This document shows, one piece after another, positions 1 to 5,640 of a stretch of DNA of 7,301 nucleotides; the stretch's first letter is position 1; every line of letters begins with the position of its first letter. This DNA is from PVC group bacterium (GTDB lineage Bacteria > Verrucomicrobiota > Kiritimatiellia > SS1-B-03-39 > UBA6053). Location of the stretch: NCBI GenBank assembly GCA_003565035.1, contig PXDP01000252.1:1-7301 (forward strand). The letters are read 5' to 3'. Both the position numbers and the translations under genes were made by a program. A model generated the notes under the pieces. That model made no database searches. It had not been told where the DNA came from and worked only from the letters and a program-made list of their open reading frames with translations.

Positions 1-1287
1 GTCTGGATGCGCATTGCCGAAACCCATCGGCTCTGTCCTTATGCCTTCCAGATGCACGCCGTCCGCGAGGCGGATGTGATTTTGGGGGATGTTAATTTCG
101 CCCTCGACCCCGGAGCCAGACTCGCCTTTCTGTTCGAAACCACGCCGGAGCGGGTGGGCCTCTTGATCGATGAGGCGCACCATTTGCCCGAACGCGCCCG
201 CGGCATGTATTCGGCCTCGCTGAACCTCTCCGACATCACCAAAGCGGTCCGGAGCCTGCCCGCCGAATTGCGGAACCTCGCGCCGGTGCTGCGGCGGGTG
301 GTGAATGCCGCCAAAGCCCTCGAACTCACAGAAAAGGGAGGCGTGCGCATGACCGAAGCGCCGCCCCGCGAAGTCGGTGAGGCCTGTCGCCAGGCCCGCG
401 AGGCGCTGGAGCAGAGTCTTGCCGGGCATGCCGGCCTTCCCGACGATCCCCGGCCGACGCTGTTGCGGGCCACGCAGACCTTCTGGATGTCCGTTGAACG
501 CCACCAAAGTGCCCATGCCACCTATCTGGACGGCGGAGAGCTGGTGCACTTCTGCCGCGATCCCGCCGAACCGCTGGCCCGCGATCTGGATGCCCTGCGG
601 GCGGCGGTGCTCTTTTCCGCCACCCTTCAGCCCATGGCCTCCATCCGCCGGCTCACCGGCAGTCAGCAGGGAATGGACCGGGAACTGATTCTGGACTCTC
701 CTTTCGACCGCGCCCGCTTCCGGGTGGAGCGCGAGTACGGGATCCCCGTGGTCTGGCGTTCGCGCGGTCCCGGCATGTACGACAAGCTCACCGCGCGGAT
801 ACGTCAGTTTCTGGAGGCAAACCCCGGCAAGACGCTGGTGTACCTGCCCTCTTACAGTGTGTTGGATGAAGTCCGGCGGCGCCTGCCTGAGGACGATTTA
901 TGGATGGGGCCGGTCATCACGCAGCCGCGCGGACTTCAGGAGGAGGAGGCCCGCGCATTTTTGGAGCCCTTCCGGAATCAGCCCGGCCCCCTCACGGCCC
1001 TGACCGTGCTTGGCGGAGTGCTCAACGAAGGGATCGATCTGCCCGGCGAGGCGCTCACCGGGGTTGTGGTGGTCGGCATTGGACTTCCCGGCGTGGAGCC
1101 GGGGCGGGAGCTGCTCAAAGCCTGGCATCAGGAGCGGGGCGAGGACGGCTTTGCCCTCGCGTACACCCTGCCCGGGCTCTGCCGGGTGCGACAGGCACTC
1201 GGCCGCGTCATCCGCGGACCCGAAGACCGCGGCCAGGCCCTTCTCCTCGACCCCCGCTTCGAACACCCGCTCTACCGGGATTTTTGA
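1..1287 (+). CDS. XPD/DinG-type Fe-S superfamily 2 DNA helicase, C-terminal part (5' end outside window)
   Basis: Open from the first base (frame 1) to TGA at 1285-1287, so the N-terminus is missing; 428 codons are present, against roughly 640-750 for full-length members. Seen: an L-C-P-Y segment at 31-42 whose Cys fits the last ligand of the XPD-type 4Fe-4S cluster, then ADVILGDVNFALDP, matching the segment before the Walker B box. The DEAH box is at 169-180, FSATL at 613-627, the helicase motif V-like GGVLNEGIDLPG at 1012-1047, and the arginine-finger motif QALGRVIRG at 1192-1218. The Walker A motif and the other three cluster cysteines would lie upstream. Family knowledge: these are ATP-dependent 5'-3' DNA helicases of the cytoplasm acting in DNA repair or replication-linked unwinding. 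DinG, YoaA and stand-alone bacterial XPD-like proteins cannot be told apart from this fragment. It converges on the GH3 gene and is probably not part of that operon. Confidence 0.9.
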   Translation, partial: VWMRIAETHRLCPYAFQMHAVREADVILGDVNFALDPGARLAFLFETTPERVGLLIDEAHHLPERARGMYSASLNLSDITKAVRSLPAELRNLAPVLRRVVNAAKALELTEKGGVRMTEAPPREVGEACRQAREALEQSLAGHAGLPDDPRPTLLRATQTFWMSVERHQSAHATYLDGGELVHFCRDPAEPLARDLDALRAAVLFSATLQPMASIRRLTGSQQGMDRELILDSPFDRARFRVEREYGIPVVWRSRGPGMYDKLTARIRQFLEANPGKTLVYLPSYSVLDEVRRRLPEDDLWMGPVITQPRGLQEEEARAFLEPFRNQPGPLTALTVLGGVLNEGIDLPGEALTGVVVVGIGLPGVEPGRELLKAWHQERGEDGFALAYTLPGLCRVRQALGRVIRGPEDRGQALLLDPRFEHPLYRDF

Positions 1288-1288
1288 T

Positions 1289-1301
1289 TTGAGCGGAATT
1301 T
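1289..1301 (+). repeat. 13-bp direct repeat, left copy
   Basis: TTGAGCGGAATTT begins two bases after the helicase stop codon and is identical to 7237-7249, beyond the far side of the five-gene operon. Its CGGAATTT part also forms one arm of the short inverted repeat at 1294-1305. The exact 13-bp match is seen directly; any role is unknown. Confidence 0.5.
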
Positions 1302-1304
1302 TCC

Positions 1305-1346
1305 GTATTTTGACAGGTATTTTAAAGAAACTTCCAGTATTTTAAA
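1305..1346. repeat. Three-copy GTATTTT short repeat (last two copies extend to GTATTTTAAA)
   Basis: GTATTTT occurs at 1305-1311, 1317-1323 and 1337-1343. The second and third copies extend to the identical decamer GTATTTTAAA (1317-1326 and 1337-1346), 20 bp apart start to start. The TTTTAAAA core of the last copy is self-complementary. A protein-binding site, a remnant of repeated intergenic sequence, or chance in an AT-rich stretch are all possible. No function is claimed. Confidence 0.5.
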
Positions 1347-1353
1347 ACGGCAC

Positions 1354-2739
1354 TTATCCCGTTGGGGGATTCAGGAACAGCCGGCTGGATTTGGCGTGTT
1401 CACCGGGGCGGGGGGCGGATGGAATCCCCCGTGTAAGGCGGGGCGGGCCAAGCTGCCCGAGCGTGCGGGCCCAATCATAATGCGGATTTCGGCTTAGAGC
1501 ATGGTCAAGCGCAATGAGGTCGACCGATGCCGCGGATGTCAGCAATTCATATGCAGGGGGCTGCCGGTTTGCGTCGGCCCGCAGGCAGGCATCCGCAGGC
1601 ATACCCGCCTCTTTTAACGCGGCTGCCACCTGCGCGTCTGAAAGTTTTTCACCGCATATATCCGATACAGCGTCCGCGCGGCCCATCCAACGGATACAAG
1701 GGGTGTCTTCATAGAATTCGGTGATTTCAACAAGGTCGCCGAGACGCACCCGGGTGATTCCTGCATGGTTGGTGAGAATTGGCCGGGCGCACATGCCGGA
1801 TTCCAGCTCATGCGCCAGGAGCAGGTGCCCGGACAGGGTTTCAAACTCCAGAAAACCGTTCAGAAGGGCCAAAGGTGTGTGTCCCCGCCATGGAATGCTG
1901 ATCACCCCTTCGGTGAGCCACAGGCCTTTGCGCTGCAGCGTCGCATGAGGGAAGGCCTGTCGAAGTCTTTCGGCATGGCAGGCGCAGGCACCGTCTGCCC
2001 AGCAGGAAATGACCGCCAGATCTGGCCACTGCGTTTTCAATTGCTCGAAGTCGTCCGATTCGAACAGGGCCTCAAGATACCCGGGATGCCAGATGGAGAG
2101 AAAGCGGAGATCGCGTGCCCGTTGCAAGAGAGTGGTGACTTGGGACTTCCAGACATCCCCGCGCAGGGTGGCAACATCGGTGGGGACGACAAGCAGACGC
2201 TGGAACAGCTTACGGACAACTGGATTCAGATACGCCCTGTCATCGGCGTATCCCACAGGCAGAGCGGCATCCGGCACAGAAAAGGATTTCGCCGGGGAGG
2301 TGGCGATATAGGCCCGTCCCTGCTGAATTCGGGGATGACCGTAAAGGGTATCCCCGATCCATAAATCGACGGCCAAAGCATACTCGCGGCGGCTGGCGGA
2401 GGTCATGGGAATCAGCTTGACGGGTCCGGTGCTGCCGCCGGTGGGTACCAGCCGTTCAACGGGTGTCCGGGTGAGCACTTCCTTTTCGCCGTGCAGAATT
2501 CGTTTCACCCACCCTTCCCACTCCGGGGGATCCAGTACCGGCACCTGCCGACGGAACGCGTCCAAAGCGGTATGGGCATTCAGGCCGTGCGCCCGGGCAA
2601 AGGCGGTCCCCGCCAGTTCCCGCATACACGCGGCGTGCACCTGTCTCTGGGCCTGTTCCGGGTGCCGCAGGGCTTCCCTATATCGGCGCATGGCCGGGCG
2701 GACACTTCGGGACCAGCCGGCCCAGATCAGGCGTTTCAT
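1354..2739 (-). CDS. GH3-family acyl-adenylate-forming amide synthetase
   Basis: A 461-residue protein. GH3 enzymes adenylate a carboxylate with ATP and then transfer the acyl group to an amine, usually an amino acid (JAR1 and auxin-conjugating enzymes in plants); bacterial members mostly have unknown substrates. All main family motifs are visible: nucleotide-binding PTGGSTGPVKLIP at 99-111, a WLTEG motif near 274-278, FLEFE at 296-300, GITRVRLGDLVEI at 327-339 and GRADAVSDICGEKLSD at 353-368. It looks catalytically complete though on the short side for bacterial GH3 proteins, mainly at the C-terminus. The frame opens further upstream (to 2832), but ATG at 2739 overlaps the preceding gene's TGA as ATGA, has GAGGA 10 bases upstream, and is where family similarity begins. 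It is the last gene of the operon and would be translationally coupled. Cytoplasmic: no signal peptide or membrane segment is seen. The substrate cannot be predicted. Confidence 0.88.
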   Translation of the reverse strand: MKRLIWAGWSRSVRPAMRRYREALRHPEQAQRQVHAACMRELAGTAFARAHGLNAHTALDAFRRQVPVLDPPEWEGWVKRILHGEKEVLTRTPVERLVPTGGSTGPVKLIPMTSASRREYALAVDLWIGDTLYGHPRIQQGRAYIATSPAKSFSVPDAALPVGYADDRAYLNPVVRKLFQRLLVVPTDVATLRGDVWKSQVTTLLQRARDLRFLSIWHPGYLEALFESDDFEQLKTQWPDLAVISCWADGACACHAERLRQAFPHATLQRKGLWLTEGVISIPWRGHTPLALLNGFLEFETLSGHLLLAHELESGMCARPILTNHAGITRVRLGDLVEITEFYEDTPCIRWMGRADAVSDICGEKLSDAQVAAALKEAGMPADACLRADANRQPPAYELLTSAASVDLIALDHALSRNPHYDWARTLGQLGPPRLTRGIPSAPRPGEHAKSSRLFLNPPTG

Positions 2740-3410
2740 GCCCCGTTCGTCCTCAGGAGGCGCCGGGCCCGCCGACTCCAGTTCTCCGGATGCAGACAGA
2801 CCAGGCTGACGAGTTCGTCTCCCTGGATCCACCCCGGATTGCGGGTTTTAAAGAAATCATCCAGCGGATAGTCTTCCCGTACCTCCGCGTCTGCACCCTT
2901 TTGTACATAAGCCCCGGGCAGCCGCACCACGCCGGTTCGCGCATCGTAAGCGGTTCCGTATTCCCGCCGGGCCAATTGATGGCGCAAGGCGGTTTCCTCC
3001 GGAGTTTCGTCTTCTATCTCGTTCGGAGTGACCCGGTTGAACATGACATATGGAATCCGGAAGGTGCGCGGGCCGGAGGCCAGCGCACACCACCAGTCGC
3101 ATTTTTTCCAGAGTGCCGCGGCCCAGGCCCGGAAAAAGGCGGCCGAGGCCAGTCCGCGCACCTCTGCAGCAATCAGCATGTCACCGGCATACATCACCCG
3201 CAATCCGTCAATCGGAACGATTTTCAAGCTGTTGAAGCCGACCACCCGGATTCCGTCACGAATGACAAAGACGGTGTCTTTGGCCCGGAAATCCGACTCG
3301 AAGCGTTCCGGACCGATGCCGCTGTAGTAGCGGTCAAAGAGCCTCCACATGTCCCGGGCCGTTTCAGGAGAAACGGTATCGGCGGGCAGGACATCACAGC
3401 GAAGACTCAT
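2736..3410 (-). CDS. GNAT-like uncharacterised protein
   Basis: A 224-residue soluble protein. From memory it resembles an uncharacterised bacterial family with an N-acetyltransferase-like fold; the ordered features are a helix with DMWRLFDRYYSGI near 20-32, a strand pair VFVIRDGIRVVGF at 47-59, strand plus helix MYAGDMLIAAEVRGLASAAFF at 73-93, and a conserved-looking tail FFKTRNPGWIQGDELVSLVCL at 186-206. The classic acetyl-CoA loop (R/Q-x-x-G-x-G/A) is absent; the G-D and R-G residues at 76-77 and 85-86 sit roughly where it would be. It may therefore bind another acyl donor or be non-catalytic. The longer frame starting at 3827 is antisense-like overlap with the previous gene. ATG 3410 is chosen because it forms ATGA with that gene's stop and has AAAGGAG 7 bases upstream. 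It ends in ATGA with the GH3 gene. Its place between a GNAT-like protein and a GH3 enzyme suggests work on the same acyl or amino intermediate (inference). Confidence 0.78.
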   Translation of the reverse strand: MSLRCDVLPADTVSPETARDMWRLFDRYYSGIGPERFESDFRAKDTVFVIRDGIRVVGFNSLKIVPIDGLRVMYAGDMLIAAEVRGLASAAFFRAWAAALWKKCDWWCALASGPRTFRIPYVMFNRVTPNEIEDETPEETALRHQLARREYGTAYDARTGVVRLPGAYVQKGADAEVREDYPLDDFFKTRNPGWIQGDELVSLVCLHPENWSRRARRLLRTNGA

Positions 3411-4252
3411 AACCAGACTCCTTTCCAGGGGGGGACAGGGGGCAAAGCAGCATCGGGATCCCAATGAACCGAATAGAGAGTACTTTCCCAGGCGATGGAA
3501 GAGCGGGGCAGGCTTCGCCGCCAGCGTTGTGCTTCGGGACAATCTCTGGGGACAGTGAGGATCACCCCGTCCAGTCCTTTTGCGCGTCGGAGGGATGCGG
3601 GAAAGGACTCTGGAGACATTTCGGCGTGAGCGATGCGGATACGGTGGCGGGGCGGGGGCAGGCCGGGGAGGCCGCAGGCGTAAGCAACGCGGGCGATGCG
3701 GTACAGGGCCCCGTGTCCGGCGGAAATGGCGGCGTAGCGGTGTCCGTCCGGGCGCAGGCCTATGCGAATGAAGTCGGACGCATCCAGGCGGCCCCGGCGG
3801 TTGCGGGCCGGCAGCGGGACGAACCAACTGCGGATCTCCTGCCGGGGGGTGTAACAGGGGAGCCAGGAGCGTCGGTGATGTGTGGAGGGACGGGAAAGCA
3901 ACAGACGGCGGGCGGGGACATTTTCGGCTCCGATACAGGTCCAGGCATGTTCGGCGCCGGAAAGCCCGGCCTCATACCCCCGGGTCCAGAGCGAACGCGG
4001 CAGACGGCCGCGCAGATTCGGCGCCAGCCGCAGGCCGCCCAGATAGCGGTGTCCGTTAGGCCAGTCCCAGCTCATGCCTGCCGCCACCACCGTGCCGTTC
4101 CGATCCACAACGACGGTATGGAGACCGGTACACTCCGGCGGCGGCATCAGGGAATGCAGTCCCCAAATCAATGCGATCTTACCGGGCATGGGGAGCCGGG
4201 AAAGTGTGACCACGGCGGGGGCATCCGCCGGCGCGGCGTCCCGGAGAATCAT
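3407..4252 (-). CDS. GNAT-like N-acyltransferase, probably two GNAT-fold halves
   Basis: A 281-residue soluble protein. The N-terminal half looks like a GNAT domain: ILRDAAPADAPAVVTLSR at 2-19 is the usual first strand and helix, VVVDRNGTVVAAGMSW at 47-62 the central strands, and YLGGLRLAPNLRGRLPRSLW at 70-89 the motif A region. Canonical motif A is V-x-P-x-x-R-G-x-G-x-G/A; here it reads R-G-R-L-P, so the second glycine is lost and acetyl-CoA binding is uncertain. The C-terminal half ends in SIAWESTLYSVHWDPD, which resembles the closing strands of a second, degenerate GNAT fold. ATG 4252 overlaps the TGA of the preceding radical SAM gene as ATGA and has GGAGG (4266-4262) 9 bases upstream, giving a firm start. 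The stop overlaps the next gene, again as ATGA. GNAT enzymes move acyl groups from CoA to amines; the substrate here is unknown. The protein is arginine- and proline-rich, as expected in a GC-rich genome. Confidence 0.75.
   Translation of the reverse strand: MILRDAAPADAPAVVTLSRLPMPGKIALIWGLHSLMPPPECTGLHTVVVDRNGTVVAAGMSWDWPNGHRYLGGLRLAPNLRGRLPRSLWTRGYEAGLSGAEHAWTCIGAENVPARRLLLSRPSTHHRRSWLPCYTPRQEIRSWFVPLPARNRRGRLDASDFIRIGLRPDGHRYAAISAGHGALYRIARVAYACGLPGLPPPRHRIRIAHAEMSPESFPASLRRAKGLDGVILTVPRDCPEAQRWRRSLPRSSIAWESTLYSVHWDPDAALPPVPPWKGVWL
3411..3424 (-). promoter_or_regulatory. Shine-Dalgarno site fixing the start of the 3410-2736 gene
   Basis: On the minus strand AAAGGAG (3424-3418) lies 7 bases before ATG at 3410, inside the last codons of the preceding gene. 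It supports the short 224-residue protein over the longer upstream-open frame. Confidence 0.75.
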
Positions 4253-5640
4253 GTTTCGTTCCCTCCCACCTCCAGCAGAGGACGCGGATCATTCCGGTCG
4301 CCCAACGGCATGCCACTTCGTCCGACCGTATCTTTTTGATGCATAAGGTTGATCATCCAGTAGTTGAAGCGCATCCACAGACCCCGCCGCAGGATTTCGT
4401 GTCGCCGGTAGCGGCGGGCGATGCCGGACCACCTGTAGAAACGCCGGCGGGCATTCAGACAGCCGGTCTCCAGCATTTCCCGGCTCATGCCCAGCGGAGT
4501 GAAGGGAATCTCATTGTAGCGGTACGACTCGTCCAGCCACCAGGCGTCGTGGACGAGACGGTTTTCCGAGCGCAGCCGGGCGTACAGCGGGGTGCCTGGA
4601 AAGGGGGTAATGTGATTGAAGGCCGCAATAAATAACCCTTGATCTATGGCAAAATCGACCGTTTGCTCGAAAACGTCCGGCGTATCGTGATCATTCCCGA
4701 AGATGAAGGTTCCATAGACGCACAGTCCGGCCTCCCGAAAGCGGGCCAGGGTTTCGACGTGCCCGCCCCGCAGAGTGTTAAAGCGTTTGTGCATACCGAT
4801 GAGGGTGCGTTCGTCCAGACTCTCCAGCCCGATGAGGACACCCACACAGCCGCTCTCCCGCATGGCATCCAGCAGGCCAGGCGTCCAGGCGGCGGTGTTG
4901 CTGGCTTGGCTGACCCAGCGGAGGCCCCGGCCTCGGAGGGCCGCACAGAGTTCCAACGCCTTGTCTGGATCGGAGGCGAAATTGTCGTCCACAAAAAAAA
5001 TCATACCTTTTTTCTGCCGGATTTCATCAATCTCCTCCAGCACCTGGGAGACCGGCGTATGGCGGTGCGAGGCCTGAAAGGCGGCGGTGATGGCACAGAA
5101 ATCACAGGTGAATCGGCATCCGCGGGAATACTCAACCAGCCCCACGGGCAGATAGCGTTTTCCGGCAAAGATTGAGCGGTCCGGGCGCACCCGAATGACC
5201 GGACGTCCGGCGGCCTGATAATGACGCTGCATGTTACCCGCCAAAAAGTCCTCCAAAAGCCGGGGGAAGCTTTCCTCCGCTTCTCCGCTCACCACCGCAT
5301 CCGCATACCGCAGCACCTCCTCCGGACAAAGGGTGGCGTGGAATCCCCCCATGACCACCGGAATGCGCCGGCGCCGGAACGCGCCGGCAACCTGATAGCA
5401 TCGCCGTGCGGTGTAGGTTTCAATGCTCATGCAGACGAGATCGGCCGGCAGGCTTTCGTCGATTTTCTCAAAGCGGTCGTCGATAAAATGAATGTCCACC
5501 CTGTCGCCCAGCGTAGCCCGGGCCAGAGATGCAATCTGCGCCGCCGGCAGCGGTTGCATACTCCAGGTTTTGATGTAGTGGGTTTGGCCGACCCGCCGTC
5601 CCACGCAGGGATGAATGATAAGCAGGCGTAGCGCTTTCAT
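4249..5640 (-). CDS. Cobalamin-binding-domain radical SAM enzyme B
   Basis: 463 residues. The N-terminal third (about 5-135) is a Rossmann-like B12-binding-type domain, with IPVVMGGFHATLCPEE at 93-108 and the D-x-V-V-x-GEAEE element at 114-123. The cobalamin-ligating D-x-H-x-x-G motif is not present (the region reads DDRFEKID), so any cobalamin would be bound without His ligation. The radical SAM domain has C-R-F-T-C-D-F-C (CX3CX2C, 4Fe-4S and SAM binding) at 175-182, FFVDDNF at 215-221, GLES at 271-274 and FPGTPLY at 347-353. This is the class B architecture: SAM plus cobalamin, methylation of unreactive carbons or other radical chemistry. The N-terminal HPCVGRR...YIKTW segment marks a family I recall as widespread and uncharacterised. 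A TTG at 5646 is an alternative start, but ATG 5640 forms ATGA with the upstream stop and is preferred. No strong Shine-Dalgarno is seen, suggesting dependence on upstream translation. Confidence 0.87.
   Translation of the reverse strand: MKALRLLIIHPCVGRRVGQTHYIKTWSMQPLPAAQIASLARATLGDRVDIHFIDDRFEKIDESLPADLVCMSIETYTARRCYQVAGAFRRRRIPVVMGGFHATLCPEEVLRYADAVVSGEAEESFPRLLEDFLAGNMQRHYQAAGRPVIRVRPDRSIFAGKRYLPVGLVEYSRGCRFTCDFCAITAAFQASHRHTPVSQVLEEIDEIRQKKGMIFFVDDNFASDPDKALELCAALRGRGLRWVSQASNTAAWTPGLLDAMRESGCVGVLIGLESLDERTLIGMHKRFNTLRGGHVETLARFREAGLCVYGTFIFGNDHDTPDVFEQTVDFAIDQGLFIAAFNHITPFPGTPLYARLRSENRLVHDAWWLDESYRYNEIPFTPLGMSREMLETGCLNARRRFYRWSGIARRYRRHEILRRGLWMRFNYWMINLMHQKDTVGRSGMPLGDRNDPRPLLEVGGNET

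Larger units (their letters stand above)
1288..1353. other. Convergent AT-rich intergenic gap between helicase and GH3 gene
   Basis: A 66-bp spacer lies between two convergent stop codons and is strikingly AT-rich beside its GC-rich neighbours. It contains a short inverted repeat, CGGAA-TT-TTCCG, at 1294-1305 and a heptamer GTATTTT repeated three times. Convergent genes normally need termination here, but I see no classic intrinsic terminator: no GC-rich stem is followed directly by a T run on either strand. A 5-bp stem ATCCC/GGGAT at 1356-1370 overlaps the end of the GH3 gene. On the minus strand it is followed only after several bases by TTTT, so it is a weak terminator candidate at best. 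Confidence 0.6.

Noticed and set aside
1356..1370. ATCCC-GTTGG-GGGAT as an intrinsic terminator
   Set aside because: The stem is only 5 bp, overlaps the GH3 stop region, and has no immediate T run on either strand.
1765..2364. A 199-codon plus-strand frame opposite the GH3 gene
   Set aside because: The minus-strand frame carries all GH3 motifs; this one carries none.
2740..2832. N-terminal extension of the GH3 protein (start at 2832)
   Set aside because: It overlaps the preceding gene, shows no GH3 similarity, and breaks the ATGA pattern seen at the other junctions.
3411..3827. N-terminal extension of the 224-residue protein (start at 3827)
   Set aside because: The extension is Pro/Arg-rich and lies wholly within the upstream gene in another frame. 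ATG 3410 has an ideal Shine-Dalgarno and an ATGA overlap.
3464..4339. A 291-codon plus-strand frame opposite the GNAT-like gene
   Set aside because: Its translation is low-complexity Gly/Arg/Ala-rich with no motif. The minus strand has ATGA-coupled starts and Shine-Dalgarno sites.
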